Below are positions 1 through 6,702 of a stretch of DNA of 34,842 bases, piece after piece. This DNA comes from an uncultured Helicobacter sp. (lineage in GTDB: Bacteria > Campylobacterota > Campylobacteria > Campylobacterales > Helicobacteraceae): contig CAMWUR010000022.1 of the NCBI GenBank assembly GCA_947177485.1, positions 1-34,842 on the forward strand, read 5' to 3'. The first letter of the stretch is position 1; each line of letters starts with the position of its first letter. A program made the translations under genes and the position numbers. The notes beneath the pieces were generated by a model, which worked only from the letters and a program-made list of their open reading frames with translations, was not told where the DNA came from and did no database searches.

Positions 1-100
1 CGCACCTCCCGCCAATTCTACTCGCAATGACATTCATCGGAGGTGCGACTTTGGTTGCACTCATGATTGGATTGTGTGCGGTTAAAATCGCATTCCGATT
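1..100. repeat. Degenerate tandem copies of a two-hairpin intergenic repeat
   Basis: Bases 1-9 match the closing arm of the hairpin unit seen at 34651-34716. A second, fuller copy follows: the lead-in CTCGCAATGACATTC (21-35), a first hairpin at 43-60 (arms GTGCGACT and GGTTGCAC around TT) and a second at 76-93 (arms GTGCGGTT and AATCGCAT around AA). Relative to the right-hand copy the arms carry four changes, all A to G or C to T, and all keep pairing as G-U in a + strand RNA. The family is unnamed here; it may be a terminator, a REP/MITE-like element or a processed RNA structure. The preceding gene lies outside the window. Confidence 0.7.
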
Positions 101-124
101 TGAACAAACAGCAATCATTCGCTT

Positions 125-153
125 TTGTGATTCTATAATCCTTGCGCTATAAT
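125..153 (+). promoter_or_regulatory. Putative sigma-70-type promoter of the pseudouridine synthase operon
   Basis: TATAAT at 148-153 lies 17 bases downstream of TTGTGA (125-130), which matches the -35 consensus at four of six positions. A second TATAAT sits at 134-139. The RBS-like AAGGA follows a few bases before the ATG at 174. Inferred from sequence only. Confidence 0.5.
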
Positions 154-173
154 GTGCAGAAATAAGGAATATC

Positions 174-1160
174 ATGCGAGAGACATTCCACAATACGCGC
201 GCAGGGCGGCTCGATTCCGTCCTTGCTGCGCTGCTTGGCACGAGCCGCAATCAGGCGGCGCAATTGCTCAAAGCAGGCGCTGTTACGGTGAATGGAATCG
301 CGCACAACGCCTCGTGGAAACTTTGCGGCGGCGAGGTGTTGCATGTTTGCAACAAGCAAGCAGAAGAGCAGCAAACGCAAGAAGTCGCGTTTGATGTGCC
401 GATTCTCTATGAGGACGATTGCCTGCTTGTGCTAAACAAGCCGCCCATGCTCGTTGTGCATGGCGCACCGAGCGTGCGCGAACCGACACTTTGCGACTGG
501 CTCACTCAAAAGGGCTACTGCCTCTCGACTCTTGCGGGGGACAATCGGCATGGAATCGTGCACAGGCTCGATAAACAAACAAGCGGCGCGATTGTGATTG
601 CCAAAGACAATGCCACACATAGTGCGCTAAGCGCGCAGCTGCAAAGCCGCGAGCTTGGGCGCTATTATCTCGCGATTGTCGATAGGGAATTGCGCGAGGA
701 TACGATTTTTGCATGTGATATGGCGCGTTCAGCGCACAATCGACTCAAAATGGGTAAAGTGCCGCAAGGCAAGGGACGCTTTTCGCAAAGCTTGTTTGCC
801 AACCTCGCCCCATCAAAGCGCGGCGATTCTGCGCTTATTGCCGCCAAGCTCAAAACGGGGCGCACGCATCAGATTCGTTGTCATCTTGAGAATCTCGGGC
901 GGCATATTTTGGGTGATAGGCTCTATGGCTATCGTGGGAGCTATGAGGGCAGAATCATGCTGCATGCCTATATGCTCTATCTCACACACCCAAAAACACA
1001 AGAAAGTTTGATTCTTAAAGCGCCTCTTTTCTTAGATATGTTAAGATACCTTTCGCAAAATTATGATAGGGAGAGGATAGATGAGGTCTTGGAGCATGGC
1101 TCTATCATTGCTGCTTTTGGGCTTCTTGATGAAAGGCTGCACGCCTGCGGCACAGAGTGA
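174..1160 (+). CDS. RluA/RluD-family pseudouridine synthase
   Basis: Predicted to isomerise uridine to pseudouridine in rRNA or tRNA. Residues about 1-58 look like an S4 RNA-binding domain, followed by the catalytic domain with the family motif HRLD at 130-133, whose Asp133 is the expected nucleophile, in the context HGIVHRLDKQTSG. The length of 328 aa fits the RluA/RluD family. The start ATG at 174 follows AAGGA. The last 80 bases overlap the next gene in another frame. It is the first gene of the run that continues through trmB and ftsEX, the same order I recall for the HP0745-HP0750 region of H. pylori. The exact target uridine cannot be read from sequence, so no symbol is given. Confidence 0.9.
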   Translation: MRETFHNTRAGRLDSVLAALLGTSRNQAAQLLKAGAVTVNGIAHNASWKLCGGEVLHVCNKQAEEQQTQEVAFDVPILYEDDCLLVLNKPPMLVVHGAPSVREPTLCDWLTQKGYCLSTLAGDNRHGIVHRLDKQTSGAIVIAKDNATHSALSAQLQSRELGRYYLAIVDRELREDTIFACDMARSAHNRLKMGKVPQGKGRFSQSLFANLAPSKRGDSALIAAKLKTGRTHQIRCHLENLGRHILGDRLYGYRGSYEGRIMLHAYMLYLTHPKTQESLILKAPLFLDMLRYLSQNYDRERIDEVLEHGSIIAAFGLLDERLHACGTE

Positions 1161-2298
1161 TTTGACTTTGCCCGAAATGGGCGAGGTGCAATATTTGGTT
1201 GATATTGATAGCGTTGCGTTTGAATGGAAGAGTTTTGCAGAGCGCCCTGAAGTTTCGGGCTACAATATCTACCGCAAGACGCTTGCAGAACAAGGCTATA
1301 CCCTCATCGATTCGCTCAATTCGCGCTTTACGACACACTATGTCGATTCGCCTCTTGCGCCCAGCACGACCTATCTCTATCGTTTCGCCACGAAAAATGC
1401 AAATGGTGCGGCAGGCGTTGCGACACAACCCTTGCAAATCACCACACGAGCATTTGCGCCACCCACGCATGTCCAAGCTGTGGGCAACTATCCGCGCAAA
1501 GTCAAGATTCTGTGGCGTCCGCACAAAGATTTGCGCACACAAGGCTATATTATCCAACGTGCAGAGGGCAAAGACTTTGTCGAAGTTGCGCGCATTGCCA
1601 ATCGCTTGCAGGTGGAATATTTGGACACAAATCTCAAAGATTCGACAGAATATTTCTACCGCGTGTTTGCTTTCACGGCGAGCGATATTCGCAGCGCGCC
1701 ATCTCCTGTCGTGAGTGCGCGCACCAAGCCTATTCCTGCCATGCCGCAAGGTGTGTTTGCCTCGTTTGATTTGCCCAAAATGGTCACGATTCGTTGGCAG
1801 AAAAGCCCACAAAGCGACATTGCAAGCTATGAAGTCTCGCGCACGATTCTAGGCGGAATCAGCAGCGAGGTGCTTGCAAATGTCGCCGCAACAGAGACGA
1901 GCTACACCGACAAAAGCGAGATTGATGGTGTGCGCTATGGTTATTATGTTGTCGCAATCGACAAGGACGGATTGCGTAGCGAGAGGCAGAAAAGCCCGAT
2001 TGAAGGTGGCACGCTCGCCGCGCCCGCCGCACCGACAATCCAAAGCATTGGCACAGAAAAGGGTTCGGTGATTTTACGTTGGACTGGGGATTCTCGAAGT
2101 GTGCAATACACAATCAACAAGCAGCAGAGTAGTTTTTTTGGTAAAAAGGAACGTTATATTTCCATTCCCTATACCTATTTCTATGACCACGAAGTCGCGC
2201 CGGGCGAACAATATCTCTATAATGTGATTGCGATTGACAAATTTGGATTGCAAAGCTCGCCGAGCGAAACGGTGAGTGTTACGCTCGAGGGTCGGTAA
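1081..2298 (+). CDS. Lipoprotein with four fibronectin type III domains
   Basis: A predicted lipoprotein: hydrophobic residues 6-17 precede Cys20 in the context LMKGC, a loose lipobox. Four FnIII-like modules follow, at about 30-122, 126-216, 220-304 and 316-403, each with the recurring Y-x-hydrophobic-Y/R-V-x-A pattern (for example YNIYRKT, YFYRVFA, YYVVAIDKDG, YNVIAIDKFG). FnIII modules usually bind proteins or glycans; no catalytic residue is seen. The start at 1081 is preceded by GGGAGAGG and is needed to include the signal peptide, so the 80-base overlap with the upstream gene looks real. It corresponds in position to H. pylori HP0746, and its place before trmB and ftsEX suggests an envelope role. 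The function is unknown. Confidence 0.85.
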   Translation: MRSWSMALSLLLLGFLMKGCTPAAQSDLTLPEMGEVQYLVDIDSVAFEWKSFAERPEVSGYNIYRKTLAEQGYTLIDSLNSRFTTHYVDSPLAPSTTYLYRFATKNANGAAGVATQPLQITTRAFAPPTHVQAVGNYPRKVKILWRPHKDLRTQGYIIQRAEGKDFVEVARIANRLQVEYLDTNLKDSTEYFYRVFAFTASDIRSAPSPVVSARTKPIPAMPQGVFASFDLPKMVTIRWQKSPQSDIASYEVSRTILGGISSEVLANVAATETSYTDKSEIDGVRYGYYVVAIDKDGLRSERQKSPIEGGTLAAPAAPTIQSIGTEKGSVILRWTGDSRSVQYTINKQQSSFFGKKERYISIPYTYFYDHEVAPGEQYLYNVIAIDKFGLQSSPSETVSVTLEGR

Positions 2299-3464
2299 TG
2301 CCACATTTGCTGCTGTCCAATTTGCCCAAAGTGTCCTATCCTTTCACACAAGGAGATTATACCTTTCTTGCTTGCCTTGCCAATGTTTCTGATTGTTCGC
2401 AGCTTTTGTGGGTGCGATTCCATGACATCGACTTTTTTCTCATCGCCTATCGCAAGGATTGCAAGATTATCCTAAAGGCGCACAAGCAGACTGCCCCGAC
2501 ATTAACGAGCATTGTGCAAGGAGCTTTGGCAGTGTGTCGGCAGGCATTTTGTGATTCTGTGCTTGCCGACAACCTCGCAACGCGTGCGCCAAAAAGCATA
2601 CAGAGTTCTCATCTGCTCGATGTGCGCGAGCTTTGCGCGCTTGTTGCAGAGAATCTGGGCAAGGATATGCGGCTTGAGATTGGCTTTGGCAGCGGGCGCA
2701 GAATCCTCAATCTCGCCGCAAACAATCCCGACACTCTTTGCATAGGTGTCGAGATTCATCGCCCCTCAATCGAGCAAGTGTTGCGGCAAATGGAATTGCA
2801 GAATCTGCACAATCTCTGGATTGTCAAGGCAGATGCGCGCTCGCTGCTCGAATGCCTGCCGAGCAATTGCCTTAGCGAAATCGCGCTACATTTTCCGATT
2901 CCATGGGCAAAACGTCATCGCCGTGTTTTGACGCAAAACTCTTGCGAGCAGGTTGGGCGCGTTTTGCAAAAGGGCGGCAAGCTCCATTTGCGCACCGATG
3001 ATGAGGGTTATTTTTGCGAGAGTCTCGAGTTTCTTTTGCAGTTGCCAAGCTGCCATTGCGAGATTGGCAAGAATCGCGCGCTTGATGTTGTGAGCAAATA
3101 TGAGTCGCGTTGGTTGCGGTTGCAAAAGCAAATTTGGGATTTGCTTTTTGAATGTGAGGACGAATGCGCGCCGCGAGATTCCGTGCGTTTTGGCTTTACG
3201 ACAAATGATGTCGCATATCTTATGCAGCTCTTTAGCTCGGACTTTACGCCTAGCAGGCATTGCAAAGACGGCATTTTGCTTGCTATTACAGCACTCTATC
3301 GTACAGAATCTGCCCTCATAGTCTCGCTTTGTCTTGGCAATGTTGCCTATCCGCAGACGGTGTTTTTGGTCATCGATGGCGCAAAAGCCTTCTATTGTCC
3401 CGTATTGCTACCGATTCAATCCAATCTTTTAGCGCATGAATGGCTTAAGGGAGGGAGACAATGA
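2298..3464 (+). CDS. trmB: tRNA (guanine-N7-)-methyltransferase
   Basis: Transfers a methyl group from SAM to N7 of G46 in the variable loop of tRNA. The SAM-binding glycine motif LEIGFGSGRRIL lies at about 126-137, an acidic residue ends the next strand (GVEIHRP, about 150-156), and FPIPWAKRHRR at about 199-209 matches the TrmB signature normally written FPDPWPKxRHxKRR. The protein is 388 aa, clearly longer than the roughly 240 aa E. coli enzyme; the extra length is about 120 residues at the N-terminus plus a C-terminal tail, as I recall for the H. pylori homologue. The second residue of the signature is Ile rather than the usual Asp. ATG at 2298 overlaps the upstream TAA by one base and the stop overlaps ftsE, indicating translational coupling. 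Confidence 0.9.
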   Translation: MPHLLLSNLPKVSYPFTQGDYTFLACLANVSDCSQLLWVRFHDIDFFLIAYRKDCKIILKAHKQTAPTLTSIVQGALAVCRQAFCDSVLADNLATRAPKSIQSSHLLDVRELCALVAENLGKDMRLEIGFGSGRRILNLAANNPDTLCIGVEIHRPSIEQVLRQMELQNLHNLWIVKADARSLLECLPSNCLSEIALHFPIPWAKRHRRVLTQNSCEQVGRVLQKGGKLHLRTDDEGYFCESLEFLLQLPSCHCEIGKNRALDVVSKYESRWLRLQKQIWDLLFECEDECAPRDSVRFGFTTNDVAYLMQLFSSDFTPSRHCKDGILLAITALYRTESALIVSLCLGNVAYPQTVFLVIDGAKAFYCPVLLPIQSNLLAHEWLKGGRQ

Positions 3465-4147
3465 GCAAGGACGTCATCATTGCAGCAGAGAAATTGTTTT
3501 TGGGCTATAAGCGCGAAGAGCCCGTTATCAAGAACGCATCGTTTCAGATTCGAGAAAAAGAGTTTGTGTTTATCAGCGGACCAAGCGGCAGCGGCAAAAG
3601 CACGTTATTGCGTTCGCTTTATGGTGGAATGTCGCTTTATGGTGGCGCGCTAGAGATTCTAGGAATCGATATGCAAAATCCAAACGAACAAGACATTGAG
3701 GAGCTGCGGCGGCATATCGGGATTATTTTTCAGGATTATAAGCTCATCAAAGATTGGAATGTGGAACGTAATATCATGCTTCCTATGATTATCAATGGCT
3801 ATTCTAAGGAGCTTTGCCGCTCGCAAACCGCGAAGCTGCTCAACCACATCAAGCTTTCGCATAAGGCAAATAATTATCCGCTTGAGCTAAGCGGTGGTGA
3901 ACAACAGCGCGTGGCGATGGCGCGCGCATTAGCGCATAATCCGATTATGATTCTTGCCGATGAGCCCACGGGCAATCTCGATGACCAATCGAGCGACATT
4001 ATTTGGAATCTGCTCAAGGGCGCAAACGAGCAGCTCGGCATTTGTGTGCTTGTGGTAACGCATGCGCATAAGATTCCGAATCTTGGGGTGGGCATGCTCT
4101 GTCGACAGCTCCATATTGACAAGGGGGGGATTTATGAAGTCTCTTAA
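3461..4147 (+). CDS. ftsE: Cell division ATP-binding protein FtsE
   Basis: ATPase of the FtsEX complex, which at the septum controls peptidoglycan hydrolysis through a periplasmic EnvC-type partner. Walker A GPSGSGKST is at 40-48, the Q-loop in IIFQDYKL near 90, the ABC signature LSGGEQQR at 143-150 and Walker B MILADEP at 163-169. The length of 228 aa is normal. ATG at 3461 overlaps the trmB stop (ATGA). The 3' end holds a run of seven G (4123-4129) that also forms the Shine-Dalgarno region of ftsX, so a slip there would change the FtsE tail and might affect ftsX translation. Directly followed by ftsX and an EnvC-like gene. Confidence 0.95.
   Translation: MSKDVIIAAEKLFLGYKREEPVIKNASFQIREKEFVFISGPSGSGKSTLLRSLYGGMSLYGGALEILGIDMQNPNEQDIEELRRHIGIIFQDYKLIKDWNVERNIMLPMIINGYSKELCRSQTAKLLNHIKLSHKANNYPLELSGGEQQRVAMARALAHNPIMILADEPTGNLDDQSSDIIWNLLKGANEQLGICVLVVTHAHKIPNLGVGMLCRQLHIDKGGIYEVS
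4123..4129 (+). repeat. Seven-G homopolymer at the ftsE-ftsX junction
   Basis: GGGGGGG codes for part of the FtsE tail (Lys-Gly-Gly) and ends five bases before the ftsX ATG at 4134, where it also serves as the likely ribosome-binding sequence. Helicobacter and Campylobacter use longer G tracts for phase variation; seven is below the usual unstable length. Confidence 0.75.
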
Positions 4148-4955
4148 GCGGCATTTGTCGCTTATCATTCCGCTACTCGCGATTCTCTTTAGCCTGCAAG
4201 CCATGCTTAGTATCTTGCGAATCCAAGATTCTTATGAGCTGACATTGCGCAATAGCTATTCAATTATTATTGCTGCGGGCAGGGAGCTCAAGAGTGATGA
4301 GATTGCGCTTCGCATAAGCGAGTTTCAATCCCTAGAACCCATCGATGCCGAGAGCATTATCAATAAGATTCAAGGCGAGGTGAGTGAAGAGAATCTCGAG
4401 CGCCTCAAGGGCAGTCTGCCATATTATTATTCAATCATGCTTTCGCAATTCCCCAATCAAGCGCGTCTTGTGCAAATTACTAATGTGCTCAAAGACGTCA
4501 AAGATGTCAAGCGCGTGGAGAGCTTTAGCAAGGCGCATGACCGAATCTATCGCTTATTATTGATTCTCAAGGGCACAATCATGCTATTTGGAACCATTCT
4601 TGGTATCGTCAGCGTTTTGTTGATGATAAAACAAGTCGAGATTTGGTATTTTGAGCATAGCGAGCGAATCGAGATTATGATGCTTCTTGGCGCACCAAGT
4701 TGGTTGCGCAATGGCTTGCTGTTTCGGCTCGCAATGATGGATTCTGTGGTTGCTACGCTCATCGTGAGTTTGGGTAGCCTCTATCTTAGCATGCAAACAT
4801 TCCTTACAAGCTTGCTGCATGAAATTGGCGTGAGCGATAGCATCTTTATGCCCGAATTTGACTTCATCATGCTATTGCTTTGCGCACTGCTCATCGCGAA
4901 TCTCTCGGTGTTTATCGTGATTGCGAGGATTACCAAAGAAAGGAAAAATGCATGA
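4134..4955 (+). CDS. ftsX: Cell division membrane protein FtsX
   Basis: Integral membrane partner of FtsE, expected to pass ATPase conformational changes to a periplasmic activator of cell-wall hydrolases. A first membrane segment lies at about residues 9-23, followed by a periplasmic domain to about 140, then three membrane segments near 150-170, 205-230 and 245-265. This is the FtsX four-helix layout, in 273 aa. The start is placed at ATG 4134 (MKSLKRHLS), 14 bases inside ftsE, because the upstream in-frame extension is out-of-frame ftsE coding DNA. The stop overlaps the next gene (ATGA). Confidence 0.9.
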   Translation: MKSLKRHLSLIIPLLAILFSLQAMLSILRIQDSYELTLRNSYSIIIAAGRELKSDEIALRISEFQSLEPIDAESIINKIQGEVSEENLERLKGSLPYYYSIMLSQFPNQARLVQITNVLKDVKDVKRVESFSKAHDRIYRLLLILKGTIMLFGTILGIVSVLLMIKQVEIWYFEHSERIEIMMLLGAPSWLRNGLLFRLAMMDSVVATLIVSLGSLYLSMQTFLTSLLHEIGVSDSIFMPEFDFIMLLLCALLIANLSVFIVIARITKERKNA

Positions 4956-6181
4956 GGCTCGCTTGGTTTTTGATTCTCTTTGCGCTGCTGTTTGCACAGA
5001 ATTTTGACAAAGAGATTGAGAAAACTTCGCAAGGACTAAGCGAACGTTTGCAACGCGAAAAAGCATTGAACAATCGCCTCGAAGAGCTTGGCAATGAAGT
5101 TGAGAAATACAACAAACAGATTCAAGATTTGGATAAAAAGATTTCGACTTCCTCGAATCTCGTGGCGCGCAACAAAACGCTTGTGAAACAAAAGGTCGAG
5201 GAACTTGGCAAGCTCGACAAGGAACATATCGCCTTGCAATCGCAACGTGAGGGAATCGAAAGCGAGCTTGTGCGCTATCTCTCTGAAGAGCTTGCGTTTG
5301 TCATTTTGCTTGAGGAATACAGCCTAAGCTCGCCTGAAGAGATGATACAACAAGATGTTTTTAGTGTGCTTAGTGCGGATTCAAAGCAGAAAATCAACAC
5401 ACTCACAGAGCAACAGAATCAGATTTTGAACCAAATCAAGCAGGTTGAGGACAAGATTGCAACAATCAAGGATTTGATAGAGACAGAGAACAATCGTCAA
5501 AAGGGGCTCGATGATGCACGCAAGAAGCACAAAGAAGCCTTGATTGGATTAAGTAGCCAGCTCAAGCGCTATAATAGTGAACTCAATAAAATTTTGCAAG
5601 AACGTGAGAATCTGCAGCGGCTGCTTGAGACATTGAATATCAAAAAACAAGAGGAACGCGAAAAGAATGCACGCCAAAAGGAACGTGAACTTGCGCAGAA
5701 GAATATGTCGCAATCCTCGCAGACGAGCAGTATTCAAAAGATTGACGTGCGGCAGGTGGGTAGCTCATATCATAATGTGCGTACAACGAAATATACGGGC
5801 ACAAAAACGATTGCACCACTTGATAAATACAAAATCGAGCGCAAATTTGGACCCTATTATGACCCCATCTACAATCTCCAAACATTCAGCGAATCGGTGA
5901 CGTTTATCCCGCTCGAATCGCATGCGAAAGTCAAGAGTGTGCTCGCAGGCGAGGTGATTTTTGCCAAAGAAGTTCCGCTGCTCAAAAAGGTTGTTGTTAT
6001 CAAGCATGCCAACAATCTGCATACAATCTATGCACAGCTTGATGAGATTGCAACAGGCGTGAGTGTGGGCAAGAAAGTCTCGCGTGGATTTGTGATTGGC
6101 AGGGTGGAGAATAAGCTCATGCTTGAGGTTACACAGAAGAATCTACATCTTGACCCATTGGAACTGATTAGCGTAAAATAA
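4952..6181 (+). CDS. EnvC-like coiled-coil protein with degenerate LytM (M23) domain
   Basis: A short signal peptide (MRLAWFLILFALLFAQ) is followed by a long, highly charged coiled coil (about 20-265) and a C-terminal M23/LytM-like domain (about 300-409). The positions that carry the zinc ligands in active M23 peptidases are replaced: the HxxxD region reads LESHAKVKS and the HxH region reads LMLEVTQ. This is the pattern of EnvC, which does not cut peptidoglycan itself but activates amidases and is held by FtsX. Direct coupling to ftsX by an ATGA overlap supports a FtsEX-EnvC module. The start is at 4952, since upstream in-frame codons lie inside ftsX. H. pylori has a similar gene in this place (HP0750). 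Amidase activation is inferred. Confidence 0.85.
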   Translation: MRLAWFLILFALLFAQNFDKEIEKTSQGLSERLQREKALNNRLEELGNEVEKYNKQIQDLDKKISTSSNLVARNKTLVKQKVEELGKLDKEHIALQSQREGIESELVRYLSEELAFVILLEEYSLSSPEEMIQQDVFSVLSADSKQKINTLTEQQNQILNQIKQVEDKIATIKDLIETENNRQKGLDDARKKHKEALIGLSSQLKRYNSELNKILQERENLQRLLETLNIKKQEEREKNARQKERELAQKNMSQSSQTSSIQKIDVRQVGSSYHNVRTTKYTGTKTIAPLDKYKIERKFGPYYDPIYNLQTFSESVTFIPLESHAKVKSVLAGEVIFAKEVPLLKKVVVIKHANNLHTIYAQLDEIATGVSVGKKVSRGFVIGRVENKLMLEVTQKNLHLDPLELISVK

Positions 6182-6228
6182 AAAGCACTCAAGTTTTTAT
6201 GGGCTTATGCCGATTATAGTAGGGAATA

Positions 6229-6237
6229 TGTTATAAT
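6229..6237 (+). promoter_or_regulatory. Extended -10 promoter upstream of flaG
   Basis: TGTTATAAT is a perfect extended -10 element (TG-n-TATAAT). It lies in the 86-base gap between the EnvC-like gene and flaG, about 30 bases before the start codon. GCCGATTA at 6209-6216 resembles a sigma-28 -10 box, but no good TAAA lies at the right distance, so flagellar sigma control is only a possibility. Confidence 0.6.
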
Positions 6238-6267
6238 GGCATAATAAACTATCAAGGAGGATAGATT

Positions 6268-6687
6268 ATGGAATCAATCCAAACAACACTCACAACCAAC
6301 TATGCACCAAGCATTGCACCAATGCCAGCTGCATCAAGTACCCCCACACCCAGTGTTCCCAAAATGCCCAGTAGCACACCATCTGTCGATTCGAGTCGTT
6401 TTGTCGAAGAAAGTGCGACAAACCCTCAAGGTTTTTCACAAACTTCCGATGTAGAAGAAGACACAAAGGAGAGAATTGCAGAGCTCGTGGATAAGCTCAA
6501 TGCGGTGTATAACCCGCTCAATCTGTCGGCGTCCTTTGGCTATAATGACGACATCAAAGCCATGTATGTCGAGGTGAAAAGAATCGACAATGGCGAGGTT
6601 TTGCGCCAGATTCCTAGCCAAGAGGCGATGCGCTTGATGGTAGCGATTCGCGAGATGCAAAGTGCAATTTTCGACACTGAAGTCTAA
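6268..6687 (+). CDS. flaG: FlaG-family flagellar protein
   Basis: Flagellar protein that modulates filament length or polar flagellum assembly in relatives. The first 65 or so residues are Pro/Ser/Thr-rich and look disordered. The conserved FlaG/YvyC fold follows (about 70-139), ending in the family hallmark RQIPSQEAMRLM at about 112-123. It is 139 aa long. ATG at 6268 is set by a strong Shine-Dalgarno AAGGAGG (6254-6260). First gene of the flaG-fliD-fliS block, 15 bases before fliD. Confidence 0.9.
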   Translation: MESIQTTLTTNYAPSIAPMPAASSTPTPSVPKMPSSTPSVDSSRFVEESATNPQGFSQTSDVEEDTKERIAELVDKLNAVYNPLNLSASFGYNDDIKAMYVEVKRIDNGEVLRQIPSQEAMRLMVAIREMQSAIFDTEV

Positions 6688-6702
6688 ATCTAAGGAGAAA
6701 TT

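Noticed and set aside
1105-1812. - strand open frame opposite the FnIII lipoprotein (235 codons)
   Set aside because: Arg- and Cys-rich shadow; the + strand shows four clear FnIII modules and a signal peptide.
6209-6216. Sigma-28 promoter before flaG (GCCGATTA)
   Set aside because: The -10 half is good but the expected TAAA at about 15 bases upstream reads CAAG; the extended -10 at 6229-6237 is a better candidate.
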